DNA from: Bufo bufo
Lineage: Eukaryota; Chordata; Amphibia; Anura; Bufonidae
DNA length: 64,000 nucleotides
Direction of reading: 5' to 3'
Assembly (NCBI RefSeq): GCF_905171765.1
Contig: NC_053389.1
Location: forward strand, 212,418,624-212,482,623
The notes below the pieces were generated by a model. That model made no database searches. It had not been told where the DNA came from and saw only the letters and a list, made by a program, of their open reading frames with translations. How positions within the stretch are numbered: the first letter of the stretch is position 1; every line of letters starts with the position of its first letter. This document shows, one piece after another, positions 1 to 11,100 of the stretch. A program made the position numbers and the translations under genes.

Positions 1-89
1 CTTATCCCAGGTGAAAGGAGAGGATTGCAGCAGCTGTGAGTGAATGGGCCCTAATAGCCCTGTGTGCCTGTCCTGGTGAGATGTGATCC

Positions 90-2042
90 CTATGCTAAGT
101 GTACCTGTGTGTGGTACTTCCGGAAACACTCTCCATAGCATAGGGCAGGGTGGTCAGCACAGTCAGGACAGAAATAGCGGGTGTCACGCCTTATTCCACT
201 CCTGCTACAGACACGACATCTTTTTCGGGGTGACGGTTGGGTTGAGGTACCAGGAACGACACTGGGGAAATGTCGCTCGTGTAGACGGCTAACTACACTG
301 GTGGATGGGGCCACGGAACCTCCTGGGTAAAGGAGGTTCTCGATGATCTCTTCCTGGAATTTGAGGAAGGATCCTGTTCTCCCAGCCTTACTGTAGAGAA
401 CAAAACTATTGTAGAGCGCCAATTGAATTAAATATACAGACACCTTCTTATACCAGCGTCTGGTTCTGCGGGAAACTAAATACGGAGACAACATCTGGTC
501 ATTGAAGTCCACCCCTCCCATGAGCGCATTATAGTCGTGGACACAGAGGGGCTTTTCAATGACACGGGTTGCTCGCTCAATTTGGATTGTCGTGTCTGCG
601 TGAATGGAGGAGAGCATGTAAACGTCACGCTTGTCTCTCCATTTCACCGCGAGCAGTTCTTCGTTACACAAGGCAGCCCTCTGCCCCCTTGCAAGACGGG
701 TGGTTACAAGCCGTTGGGGGAAGCCCACGCGACTAGTTCGCATGGTGCCACAGGCGCAAATCCGTTCTAGAAACAAATGCCTAAAGAGGGCCACACTTGT
801 GTAGAAATTGTCCACATAAAGATGGTACCCCTTGCCGAATAAGGGTGACACCAAGTCCCAGACTGTCTTCCCACTGCTCCCCAGGTAGTCAGGGCAACCG
901 ACCGGCTCCAGGGTCTGATCTTTTCCCTCATAGATCCGAAATTTGTGGGTATAGCCTGTGGCCCTTTCACAGAGCTTATACAATTTGACCCCATACCGGG
1001 CACGCTTGCTTGGGATGTATTGTTTGAAGCCAAGGCGCCCGGTAAAATGTATTAGGGACTCGTCTACGCAGATGTTTTGCTCAGGGGTATACAAATCTGC
1101 AAATTTCAGGTTGAAATGGTCTATGAGGGGCCGAATTTTGTGGAGCCGGTCAAAAGCAGGGTGGCCTCTGGGACGGGAGGTGGTATTGTCGCTAAAATGC
1201 AGAAAACGTAGGATGGTCTCAAATCGTGTCCTGGACATAGCAGCAGAGAACATGGGCATGTGATGAATTGGGTGCGTTGACCAATATGACCGCAATTCAT
1301 GCTTTTTTGTCAGGCCCATGTTGAGGAGAAGGCCCAAAAAAATTTTAAGCTCGGAAACTTGGACTGGTTTCCACCGGAAAGGCTGGGCATAATAGCTTCC
1401 CGGGTTAGCGGTTATAAATTGTGTGGCATACTGGTTGGTCTCTGCCACGACTAAGTCCAAGAGCTCCGCAGTCAAGAACAGCTCAAAAAATCCCAGGGCC
1501 GAACCGATTTGAGCCGTCTCAACCCGAACTCCAGACTGGGCGGTGAAAGGGGGAACTACTGGTGCGGCTGAAGTTGGTGACTGCCAATCAGGATTTGCCA
1601 GCACCTCAGGGACTCTAGGGGCTCTACGGGCCCGTCTTTGCGGTGGCTGCGACGGGGTAACTATTGCACGTGCCACCGTACCAGCTTCAACTGCCCTTCT
1701 GGTGCTCGCTACTTCACCAGGTTGTACGGCAGTGCTGGTACTAGGTCCAGGAAGGGCTGCGCTGCTGGTGTATGCCTCACCACGTGATCCGGCAGCGACA
1801 GCCCCACTCTGCTGCTCTTGAAGCGGATCCTGCGTAACCTGTGGTCTAGCGACATGGGGCCGGGTACGCCTGGTGCTGCCAGGGACCTCCACCTCCTCGT
1901 CCGAACTTTGGGTCAGAGAGCCACTGCTTTCCACAGGTTCATATTCTGACCCGCTAGATTCGTCAGATGAGGGTTCCCACTCCTCATCCGACTGGGTCAG
2001 AATCCTGTAGGCCTCTTCAGAAGAATACCCCCTGTTTGACAT
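90..2042 (-). CDS. piggyBac transposase, intact (650 aa)
   Basis: Cut-and-paste transposase that would excise and integrate at TTAA. The N-terminal ~190 residues are acidic and low-complexity, with Ser/Asp/Glu-rich stretches from residue ~15 to ~55, as is usual for this family. The catalytic domain follows: the three aspartates are seen in ICVDESLI, LYVDNFYTS and GGVDFNDQML, in family order and spacing. The last ~45 residues form a Cys-rich zinc-binding domain (CRVCSRSG, YFCPDCADH, LCYGECF), which in this family binds the element ends. No stop or frameshift occurs across 650 residues, a normal family length. The ATG at 2042 has A at -3 and gives the characteristic acidic N-terminus. It sits inside an element with a recognisable terminus. 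Whether it is expressed cannot be told from the sequence. A domesticated PGBD-type host gene is unlikely because the terminus and TTAA are retained. Confidence 0.93.
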   Translation of the reverse strand: MSNRGYSSEEAYRILTQSDEEWEPSSDESSGSEYEPVESSGSLTQSSDEEVEVPGSTRRTRPHVARPQVTQDPLQEQQSGAVAAGSRGEAYTSSAALPGPSTSTAVQPGEVASTRRAVEAGTVARAIVTPSQPPQRRARRAPRVPEVLANPDWQSPTSAAPVVPPFTAQSGVRVETAQIGSALGFFELFLTAELLDLVVAETNQYATQFITANPGSYYAQPFRWKPVQVSELKIFLGLLLNMGLTKKHELRSYWSTHPIHHMPMFSAAMSRTRFETILRFLHFSDNTTSRPRGHPAFDRLHKIRPLIDHFNLKFADLYTPEQNICVDESLIHFTGRLGFKQYIPSKRARYGVKLYKLCERATGYTHKFRIYEGKDQTLEPVGCPDYLGSSGKTVWDLVSPLFGKGYHLYVDNFYTSVALFRHLFLERICACGTMRTSRVGFPQRLVTTRLARGQRAALCNEELLAVKWRDKRDVYMLSSIHADTTIQIERATRVIEKPLCVHDYNALMGGVDFNDQMLSPYLVSRRTRRWYKKVSVYLIQLALYNSFVLYSKAGRTGSFLKFQEEIIENLLYPGGSVAPSTSVVSRLHERHFPSVVPGTSTQPSPRKRCRVCSRSGIRRDTRYFCPDCADHPALCYGECFRKYHTQVHLA

Positions 2043-2674
2043 TTTGGACTACTAAATTTAGGGGTATTCCCTGAGACTACCCAAGAAAAAAAGCAAACCT
2101 GTCTTACAAAGGGGAGGCTAGCGAAGTACCGGAGGCTGCTGCGGTTGATAAAAAATATCAAAACTGATTTTTTTATCGCCGCAGTGCGTGTAAAATGAAT
2201 GTGCAGTGATCAAAAAATAATAATTTTTTGTCACTGCGGTGGGGCGGGCGTGGGTGAACGCACGTGTGGGCGACCGATCAGGCCTGATCGGGCAAACACT
2301 GCATTTTGGGTGGAGGGCGAGCTAAGGTGACACTAATACTATTATAGATCTGACCGTGATCAGTTTTGATCACTTACAGATACTATAAAAGTACAAATGC
2401 TGATTAGCGATACGCTAAACAGCGAATAAAAGTGACTGCGGTGCGGTGGGGTGGGCGCTAACTGACGCTAACTACCTAACCAAGGGGCCTAAACTATCCC
2501 TAAAACCTAACAGCCAATACCAGTGGAAAAAAAAAAGTGACAGTTTACACTGATCACTTTTTTTCCTTTCACTAGTGATTGACAGGGGCGATCAAAGGGG
2601 TGATCAAAGGGTTAATTGGGGTGCAGGTGGGTGATCTGGGGCTAAGGTGTAGTGTTGGTGTACTCACAGTTCAG
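2043..2674. other. piggyBac non-coding region upstream of transposase
   Basis: About 630 bp without a gene. It holds A/T tracts and short G-rich repeats (GGGGTGATCAAAGGG-like words near 2590-2620) that recur in the piggyBac relative at 54289-59424. The transposase promoter should lie here, but I cannot point to a TATA box or other element with confidence. Confidence 0.6.
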
Positions 2675-2993
2675 TCTGCTCCTGTGCTGGATCCAACCGA
2701 CGAAAAGGACCAGCACAGGAGCAGACAAGCCATATAACAGATCATATTTACTAATATGATCTGTTATATGACTTTGGATTGGATTTTTTGAAAATCGCCA
2801 GCCTGCCAGCCAATGATCGTTGCTGGCAGGCTGGTGACGAACTTGTTCTTTGAATTTTGCCGGCCCGCGATGCGCATGCGCGGGCCGGCTTGGAGCGAAA
2901 TCTCGCGTCTCGCGAGATGACGCGTATATGCGTGACTCTGCGCAGCGCTGCCACCTCCGGAACGCAATCCTGCGTTAGGCGGTCCGGAGGTGG
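2675..2993. repeat. Five subterminal hairpins of the piggyBac right end
   Basis: Going outward, perfect or near-perfect inverted repeats lie at 2675-2690/2710-2725 (16 bp arms), 2731-2748/2753-2770 (18 bp), 2798-2810/2822-2834 (13 bp), 2859-2869/2879-2889 (11 bp, GC only) and 2951-2960/2984-2993 (10 bp, at the tip). A block of CG-rich palindromic DNA (TCTCGCGAGA core) lies near 2900-2925. The same order of five hairpins occurs at 54289-54603, with different stem sequences in several of them. Confidence 0.88.
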
Positions 2994-2997
2994 TTAA

Positions 2998-5655
2998 ATG
3001 TGACAGTCACTTATGCATGTGTAATCCCAGATATGCAATATATTAGAGGCTTTTTTCACCCCAGTAACCATAAAGCCGTATTTTTGGCCTAAATGTGACA
3101 GTCACTTGTGCACGTGTAATCCCAGATGTGCAATATATTAGAGGCTTTTTTCACCCCAGTAACCAAAAAGCCGTATTTTTGGCCTAAATGTGACAGTCAC
3201 TTATGCTTGTCTAATCCCAGATGTGCAATATATCAGAGGCTTTTTTCACCCCAGTAACCAAAAAGCCGTATTTATGGCCTAAATGTGACAGTCACTTATG
3301 CACGTGTAATCCCAGATGTGCAGTGTATTAGAGTGTTTTTCATCCTAACCAAAAAGCTGTATTTCTGTCCTAAATGTGACAGTCACTTATGCACGTGTAA
3401 TCCCAGATGTGCAGTATATTAAAGGGTTTTTTCACCCTAACCAAAAAGAGGTATTTCTGTCCTAAATGTGACAGTCACTTATGCACGTGTAATCCCAGAT
3501 GTGCAGTATATGAGAGGCTTTTTTTACCCCAGTATGCCAAAGCCGTATTTATGGCCTAAATGTGACAGTCACTTATGCACGTGTAAACCCAGATGTGCAG
3601 TACATTAGCGTTTTTTTTTACCCTAACCAAAAAGCTGTATTTCTGTCCTAAATGTGACAGTCACATATGCTTGTCTAATCCCAGATGTGCAGTATATTAG
3701 AGGTTTTTTTCACCCTAACCAAAAAGCTGTATTTCTGTCTTAAATGTGACAGTCACTTATGCATGTGTAATCCCAGATATCCAATATATTAGAGGCTTTT
3801 TTCACCCCAGTAACCATAAAGCCGTATTTTTGGCCTAAATGTGACAGTCACTTGTGCACGTGTAATCCCAGATGTGCAATATATTAGAGGCTTTTTTCAC
3901 CCCAGTAACCAAAAAGCCGTATTTTTGGCCTAAATGTGACAGTCACTTATGCACGTGTAATCCCAGATGTGCAGTATATTAGAGGGTTTTTTCACCCTAA
4001 CCAAAAAGAGGTATTTCTGTCCTAAATGTGACAGTCACTTATGCACGTGTAATCTCAGATGTGCAGTATATGAGAGGCTTTTTTCACCCCAGTATGCCAA
4101 AGCCATATTTATGGCCTAAATGTGACAGTCAATTATGCACGTGTAAACCCAGATGTGCAGTACATTAGCGTTTTTTTTTACCCTAACCAAAAAGCTGTAT
4201 TTCTGTCCTAAATGTGACAGTCACATATGCTTGTCTAATCACAGATGTGCAGTATATTAGAGGGTTTTTTCACCCTAACCAAAAAGCTGTATTTCTGTCT
4301 TAAATGTGACAGTCACTTATGCATGTGTAATCCCAGATATGCAATATATTAGAGGCTTTTTTCACCCCAGTAACCATAAAGCCGTATTTATGGCCTAAAT
4401 GTGACAGTCACTTGTGCACGTGTTATCCCAGATGTGCAATATATTAGAGACTTTTTTCATTTCAGTAACCAAAAAGCTGTATTTTTGGCCTAAATGTGAC
4501 AGTCACTTATGATTGTGTAATCCCAGATGTGCAGTATATTAGAGTTTTTTTTTACCCTAACCAAAAAGATGTATTTATGTCCTAAATGTGACAGTCACTT
4601 ATGCACTTGTAATCCCAGATGTGCAGTATATGAGAGGCTTTTTTCACCCCAGTAACCAAAAAGCCATATTTAAAACCTAAATGTGACAGTCACTTATGCA
4701 CGTGTAAACCCAGATGTGCAGTATATTAGAGGGTTTTTCACCCTGACCAAAAAGCTGTAATTCTGTCCTAAATGTGACAGTCATTTATGCACGTGTACTC
4801 CCAGATGTGCAGTATATTAGAGGGTTTTTTCACCCTAACCAAAAAGCTGTATTTCTGTCCTAAATGTGACAGTCACATATGCTTGTCTAATCACAGATGT
4901 GCAGTATATTAGAGGGTTTTTTCACACTAATCAAAAAGCTGTATTTCTGTCTTAAATGTGACAGTCACTTATGCATGTGTAATCCCAGATATGCAATATA
5001 TTAGAGGCTTTTTTCACCCCAGTAACCATAAAGCCGTATTCATGGCCTAAATGTGACAGTCATTTGTGCACGTGTAATCCCAGATGTGCAATATATTAGA
5101 GACTTTTTTCATTTCAGTAACCAAAAAGCCGTATTTTTGGCCTAAATGTGACAGTCACTTATGAATGTGTAATCCCAGATGTGCAGTATATTAGAGTTTT
5201 TTTTTACCCTAACCAAAAAGATGTATTTTTGTCCTAAATGTGACAGTCACTTATGCACTTGTAATCCCAGATGTGCAGTATATCAGAGGCTTTTTTCACC
5301 CCAGTAACCAAAAAGCCATATTTATGACCTAAATGTGACAGCCACTTATGCACGTGTAATCCCAGATGTGCAGTATATTAGAGGGTTTTTTACCCTGACC
5401 AAAAAGCTGTAATTCTGTCCTAAATGTGACAGTCATTTATGCACGTGTAATCCCAGATGTGCAGTATATTAGAGGTTTTTTTTCACCCTAACCAAAAAGC
5501 TGTATTTCTGTCCTAAATGTGACAGTCACTTATGCACGTGTAATCCCAGATGTGCAGTATATGAGAGGCTTTTTTCACCCCAGTATGCTAAAGCCGTATT
5601 TATGGCCTAAATGTGACAGTCAGGGTGCACGTGTAATCCCAGATGTGCAGTATAT
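2998..5655. repeat. Satellite array, ~93 bp monomer, ~29 copies
   Basis: The word GTGACAGTCA, or a one-base variant, recurs about every 90-97 bp from 2999 to 5609. Each monomer then has TATGCACGTGTAATCCCAGA, a GCAGTATATTAGAG word, a T-run, CACC(C) and AACCAAAAAG. The monomer core TGTGACAGTCAC is partly palindromic. Monomers of one type (starting CTTAAATGTGAC, followed by CATGTGTAATCCCAGATAT) return at about 2994, 3741, 4301 and 4951, giving higher-order units of unequal length, roughly 8, 6 and 7 monomers. There is no coding content. Confidence 0.95.
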
Positions 5656-6054
5656 TAATTTCAAACAATTTCTATTGTTCATATTTATCTCAAAAGTGCA
5701 AATATATGAGAAATCAGTTTGCAATTGTCAGTGAAAGCATAAATGACATCTTATACATTATATGACATCTTATTGCACTTGTAGTCATACGTAATAAAAA
5801 CAATATTACAACACATTTATGGAAAATAAAAAGGGGAAAAAAGGGAAGGGAAAGGATATGGGTTGTGGGGGAAGTGGATGATTGCAGCAAATGTTTCAGC
5901 CTCTCCTTAATAGTAATCATTTAACCCCCTAGACCATAGGAAAGAAGATGGAGAAACTCCCTTATGTGGGTTGGAAGCCTCTATATGTTACCCAAGGGCC
6001 CCACACTTTCTGGAACATATGATTGGATCAATTCTCCCATCCCGCTATTTGTTC
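5656..6054 (-). other. Probable 3' region of L1-type remnant
   Basis: About 400 bp with no gene. It lies 3' (minus strand) of the L1 C-terminal coding remnant, so it is probably its 3' untranslated DNA. A purine-rich stretch near 5825-5875 fits this, but no clear poly-A tail or TSD is visible. Confidence 0.45.
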
Positions 6055-8076
6055 CATTCTATATATATCGTCACACCTGAGTTCCCAATTTCCCAGTGGG
6101 GGAGGGGATGTATCCCACCATTTAACTGCGACTAGCACTCGAGCCACTGCAAGTAATTGCGTGATGAGACGTTTGGTGGTGGCTGAGCATTTTATTTGGT
6201 CTAATAAGTTTAATAGACAAATCTGTGGAGATGGTTGTACTTGAATCTTACAGACCTTTGTGACTGCTGAGCAGACCTGTTCCCAATTTTTTTTAATTAT
6301 CTCACACTTCCACCAGATGTGAAATTATCTCACACTTCCTCCAGCATCCTTCACTGACCTCGGGGTACATCTTATGCAAAACATCTGGCGTGTAATACCA
6401 TCTTGTTAATATTTTAAAGTAGTTTTATTGCAGCCTCACGCAAGTCGAAATCTTCGGGGTCAGTGAAAGACACCTGTGCAGGGATTTTTGATCTTTATCC
6501 AAGCATAAATCCAATTCCCATTTCGCTAAATATGGGTTAATATCTGGGCTTGTAAGTGTAAGTATTATAGAGTACAATATAGAGATCTTTTTTATCAGGT
6601 TCCTGTTTCTGGAGGATTATTTTCTTAAACCTTGTTGGGTCTGTCTTATTTATTTGTGTAATTGGCTTTAAGTCATCTCTTATGTATGATCTTTGTAGAA
6701 AAGATAAAGAGGAAATATTGTTCCCCCTATCCCATTCTTTTCTCAGTGTGCCCCATACGTCTAATAAGTCCACCACTGGTGTAGTGATTGCTTTAGCCTT
6801 CTCTGACAAAGTTTGTATAAAATGTTGGGGTGCATCTTGTAGAATATCCCTCAGTTGTGTCAAAGGGGAGATTGCGACAGTGAGAAAGTGAGTATTATCC
6901 ATAAAAGTCCGGCACCCCCATACCTCCTTGTTTGACAGGTAAAGTAGTGTATTGTTTAGTGAGTCTAGGTTTCTTCTTGTTCCATAAAAACTTAGAGAGA
7001 GTTGAAGCTATTCTGGTAAAAAATTAGCGAGGTATAAAAATAGGGAGAGTTTGGAGGAGGTACAAAACTTTGGGCAATATAATGGTTTTGATTAGTGAAC
7101 GTCTACCAAACCATGACGTGAATGGTATTTCCCAAGAGTCCAGTGTACGTCTAATGTCGTTGGATAGGCAATGATAGTTCTCATCATATATTCGGGTAGG
7201 ATCTGATGTAAGCTTAATGCCCAAAAACTTCAGGCTTGAAGCCGACCACTGATACGGGGTATTGAGCTCCAGTCTTTTCTGCCACTGTGTGTCTAATGTC
7301 ACATTTAAAACTTGAGACTTTGTGGGGTTAATCAGGAAGTTAGATAGATCCCAAAAAGATCAAACAAGGATTGTATAGCCATAAAGGCTACATCCGGGTT
7401 TGTAATTAATACTAATAAGTCATCAGCAAACGCAGCCAGTTGGTGGTGAACCCCCTGTAGCTGAATACCCCGTATTCTGTCATCTTGTCTTATAGCTTGA
7501 AATAGACACTCAACTGTCAAGACAAATAGCAAGGGTGACAGAGGACAACCCTGTCTTGTCCCATTGGAAATTTGCAGAGGGGGAGAGAGTGTACCATTGA
7601 CCACCACTTTAGCAGATGGCTTGGAATACATAGCCATGATAGCGTTGACAAAATCTGCAGGAATTCTGAATTTCATCAAGGCTTTTTGCATAAACAGCCA
7701 ATCTATACGGTCAAACTCTTTTTCAGCGTCTGTCCCCAGCAGTACTAGAGGCACAGAACGGCTACGTACGTGATGTATGATGTTGATAAGACGAGTAGTG
7801 TTCATTATACCTTCTCTCCCCGCTACAAATCCTACCTGTTCACTATTTATAAGGTTTGGCAATAATGGTTTTAGCCTAAGCGCCAAGAGTTTGGCGAACA
7901 TTTTTAAATCATTGTTTAAGAGAGATATAGGCCTATAACTAGCACAGATCGTCTCATCTTTTCCTTCTTTAGGGATAATAGTAATGTGTGCCATCAACAT
8001 CTGTTCTGGCAGAGATTTCCCTTTGAACGTGTCATTACATAATGCTAAGAATTGAGGAAGAAGGACTGTTTGAAAC
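6055..8076 (-). pseudogene. L1-type LINE ORF2 remnant, RT and C-terminal part
   Basis: Fragment of a non-LTR retrotransposon reverse transcriptase on the minus strand. The clearest block is 7332-8076: YRPISLLN, NSEQVGFVAGREG, GTRQGCPLSPLLF and the catalytic AFADDLLVLI, the ordered RT motifs of the L1 superfamily (L1/Tx1 type). Downstream, 7024-7302 has the SLKFLGIKLT segment typical of the region after the RT, and 6537-6902 and about 6100-6330 give the C-terminal region, including a CWWKCE motif followed by a Trp-rich tail. Several frameshifts and stops separate the blocks. A short duplication near 6295-6345 repeats ATCTCACACTTCC. The element is cut by the solo LTR at 8077-8719 and continues at 8725. 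No endonuclease or ORF1 was found, so it is 5'-truncated. Confidence 0.88.
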
Positions 8077-8719
8077 TGTAATGACGCAAAGGGAGGGAAA
8101 TGGGAAGGCCCTGTCCAAGGAAGAGGGAAAGATGGTGACCCCTGACTCACCTTGCGGCTGGCACCTGGCTGCCCTGACGTACCTAGACGGGTTCCTCACC
8201 CGTACGCCGATCACGTGTCTAAACCCTGGCTTTCCCTAAGATGAGCCCTATGTAGTGAACGGGGCGGTGGGATCACTAGTCCGCACCACTGACACTAAGA
8301 GGAAAACACCAAGGAGAGGACAGACAATACAGACAAACATATAATCCCAGGTGGGCGACAACAGCAGACCACCAAGGCCCAACAGGGATCCGGAGGGTAA
8401 CGCTCTGGAACAACAACCAGGGATCACAGCTACACAGCTCCAGTGGGTCAGTATAGAAGTCCAGGCAGGAAGCTCTATATCTGGCAACCAGAGAAGTGGG
8501 AGATGGGAATATAAGGAGGTTGGGAGTGCTGGACAAGAAATAGCTGAGGAGAAGGAGCTATGGATCTTTGAGTGAGCCAAAAAGGATTGCAAGGCAAACC
8601 CAGAAAGCTACCATTAATAAACAGCACTGTCTTTAGACATAGAGCGCGCAGCCACCCGCTGTGACTTCCTGACCCCGGATATAACGGAGTCAGGCGTGGC
8701 TCTTGACACCCTCGTGACA
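8077..8719 (-). mobile_element. Solo Gypsy LTR (same family as 15154-18400)
   Basis: Reverse-oriented LTR of 643 bp, beginning TGTAATGACG and ending CCTCGTGACA on the plus strand (5' TGTCACGAGG...CATTACA 3' in element orientation). It matches the LTRs at 15154-15804 and 17751-18400 over its full length. GAAAC flanks it on both sides (8072-8076 and 8720-8724), a perfect 5 bp TSD. A solo LTR forms when two LTRs of one insertion recombine. Open frames inside it are chance. Confidence 0.96.
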
Positions 8720-8724
8720 GAAAC

Positions 8725-8905
8725 TTACGGTAATAAACCATTGGGAGGCCGTCAGGGCCCGGACTTTTATGCATCGGGATTGATTTAACCACTTCTATCA
8801 ATTCCTGTATTGTAAATGGTTTTAATAGAGAGGCGACTTGTTGGTCTTGGATTTTACCATTTTCCAGTGTACTTAGTGCAGGGAGACATGTCAGCAGGCG
8901 CTAGA
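8725..8905 (-). pseudogene. L1-type ORF2 remnant, segment upstream of the solo LTR
   Basis: Continuation of the L1-type remnant on the other side of the solo LTR. The minus strand reads STLENGKIQDQQVASLL, IQELIEVVKSIP and KSPGPDGLP, the last being the conserved motif just before the RT fingers. Joining over the LTR insertion keeps the expected order with the block ending at 8076. It ends near 8905, where hAT-A 5' DNA begins. No TSD for the L1 was identified. Confidence 0.85.
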
Positions 8906-11056
8906 GTGCTAGGAAAGAGTTCATTGTGCTGAAAAAATGATTTACAAGTTCAGAGAAAGATTATTCAAGGTGTAGGGAAAGGATAGGAATCTTAAACAAT
9001 CCTATTACACCTTGATGCACTCACTGGGGATCCAAATTGCCATTATACAGCTCTGTAATTCCAGCAAACCGTTCTTGTTATTAGGGTGCAAGTGCTGTTT
9101 GATACAGCCATTAATAGGGTTTATTACAAGGAAATATTTCTACAACTTATTGTAGCCTTACATGGTGCAGTTATATGTTATTAAGCATGTTTTGGCTTGT
9201 ATTAGTTGGAAAAAAAGGGCTTATTAGCAGTTGTGGGGTGTGCGAAAATTTCAGCCCTTTTTGTCGTGTATTAGTGGCAAAAGAAAAATATATTTGCCGT
9301 TCAGCGGTGCAGTTATATGTTCTAAAGCCCTTTTTAGCGTGTATTAGTGGCAAAAATATATATATACATATTTGCCATTCAGCAGTGCAGTTATATGTTC
9401 TGACCCAGAGACCATTGAGGAGGACATCAGTGACGTGCAGAAAGTACTCGATGATGGTGCTGTAGCTGATCACACTTGGGAGCCGGGTGAATTAGGTGCC
9501 TCATCATCATCGGGAGAAGAGGGTGGCAGCTTGCCCGTGAGGCAGCGGTGGAGCCAGCAAGTCACTAGCATGGCCGGGAGTCAGCAGGGTGGCAGCAGTG
9601 TGAGGTCGGTAGCCAAACGTGCCCGGGGTAGACCACCTACTTCGCAGAAGCCTACCTGCCTGGAAAGTAGTGGTGCACGGATTCATGGAAGCAGTGGCGG
9701 TAGCAGTCAGTCAGTGCGTAGTGTTTGGGGGTAAGCTCACCAACTCGGCGGTGTGGCAGTGTTTTGTTAAGCTGCCGGAGGAGGTGAACATGGCCATATG
9801 TAGAATCTGTAGGCAGAAGGTGAAGCGTAGCCAGGGTGCCAATGTTGTCACCACTGCCCTGCGTCAACATATGTAGCATCACCATAAAGTAGCCTGGAAG
9901 TACCGTGGCTCCGATGTGGTAGTTCAGCCTGCCGTAGCAACTGCTGCATCCCCCAGTGGCACGCACCTGGTTTCAGGCAGTCAAGGCTCCACCACCTCAG
10001 CAGAAAGGGAGCTGGCTGCCTTTCCTATCATCTGCTGGTCCTGATGTTCCTGCTCCTCCTCCTCCTCGTCAGTCATTCCGTCAGCAATCGATCACCAAAT
10101 CTATTTCCAAGAGACAACAGTATGCGTGCAATCTTCCAATGTCGCAAAAGCTGAATGTGCTTCTGTCCAAGTTGCTGGTGCTGCAGTCACTCCCTTTACA
10201 AGTGGTGGATTCTGCACCTTTCAGAGAACTGATGGCTTGTTCCAAGCTGAGGTGGAGAGTCCCAAGCCGTCATTTCTTTGCCAAAAAAGCAGTACCAGCC
10301 CTACACACACCTGTAGAACAGAAGGTGGGCCAGTCCTTGAGCCTGTTGGTGTCTGCCAAAGTGCACGGTAGCGCTGATGTGTGGAGCTGTAACTACGGTC
10401 AGGGACAATGCATGTCCTTTACGGCCAACTGGGTGAATGTGATTCCTGCAGAGCCACACCAGCAACTTGGCCAAGTGACGCTACAGCCTCTACGTTGTCA
10501 CGCCGTTGGTCCTGCGACAATGTCCGCCTCTGCCTCCTCATCCTCCACTGTGTCCTCAGCCTCCACTGCAGGGACATACCATATGTGCAGGGCATGGCGG
10601 TGTCATGCTGTTCTGCACCTGGTTTTCCTTGGTGAAGAGAGTCACACAGGGGAGAAACTGCTCCGAGTCATTCATCAAGAAATGCAATCCTGCCTTTCTC
10701 TGCGACAACTCAAAATTGGAACTATGGTGACCGACAACAGGAAGAACATGATGTCGGTGCTGCATCAAGGAGGACTGAGCCATGTACACTGCATGGCACA
10801 CGTGTTCAATCCGGTTGTCAAGCAGTTCATGAAGTCTTCCACTAATCTGCAAGACGTCCTAAAAATGGCCAGGAAACTTTGCATGCACTTCAGCCACTCG
10901 TCCACCACAAAGCACACCCTCCTTGAGCTGCAGCGGCAGAATGGCATCCCCCAACATAGGCTGATATGTGACGTTTCCACCTGTTGGAATTCCACCCTCC
11001 ATATGTTGTGTAACTTCAATGTCAAATTAAATACAAATATAGAAGGGGGTATATGA
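8906..11056 (+). mobile_element. hAT element A, 3'-truncated
   Basis: 5' portion of a hAT transposon. Non-coding leader 8906-9370 includes repeated words GTGCAGTTATATGTTCT and GTGTATTAGTGGCAAAA (9170-9410). The transposase remnant follows and stops matching hAT after WNSTLHML near 11010. The 5' terminal inverted repeat and TSD were not identified, so the left border is approximate. The next ~90 bp (11010-11096) are AT-rich filler with an A12 run, then a second, related hAT begins. Confidence 0.75.
9372..11013 (+). pseudogene. hAT-A transposase remnant with BED zinc finger
   Basis: Broken transposase. Ser/Gly/Glu-rich N-terminus (9372-9730), then a BED-type zinc finger at about 9750-9890: VWQCF, AICRICRQKV, TTALRQHM, and a second His after an in-frame TAG at 9874-9876. 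A frameshift near 10030 leads to the catalytic region read from about 10030 to 11013: RVPSRHFFAKKAVPALH, an Asp-Val-Trp in GSADVWSCNYGQG where the family has its first catalytic Asp, VTDNRKN for the second, CMAHVFN, and LICDVSTCWNSTLHML. The glutamate-bearing C-terminal half and the dimerisation domain are missing. It is homologous to, but clearly diverged from, hAT-B next to it, so these are two families rather than one split gene. Confidence 0.85.
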
Positions 11057-11100
11057 AGGTAAAAAAAAAAAAGGTTTATTTGTTTATTGTCATTTGTAAT

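Larger units (their letters stand above)
1..2993 (-). mobile_element. piggyBac element, right end complete, left end outside window
   Basis: DNA transposon of the piggyBac superfamily. The right end is read directly: CCACCTCCGG at 2951-2960 faces CCGGAGGTGG at 2984-2993, and a TTAA follows at 2994-2997, the target this superfamily duplicates. Position 1 already lies inside the element and the transposase stop codon is at 90, so the left terminus is upstream of the window. Between the gene start (2042) and the right end is about 950 bp of non-coding DNA with A/T-rich tracts and five hairpins. The flanking DNA on the right is satellite. The transposase reads without interruption, so this may be a young copy. 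Confidence 0.9.

Noticed and set aside
537..1821. Plus-strand frames antisense to the piggyBac gene
   Set aside because: Shadows of the minus-strand transposase, with no domain of their own.
2998..5655. Regular repeats resembling a CRISPR array
   Set aside because: Repeat and 'spacer' are both conserved between units (a ~93 bp monomer), there are no cas genes, and the context is eukaryotic. It is a satellite.
8248..8592. 114-codon minus-strand frame with hydrophobic stretches
   Set aside because: Lies wholly inside the solo LTR. Related short frames recur in the other LTRs.
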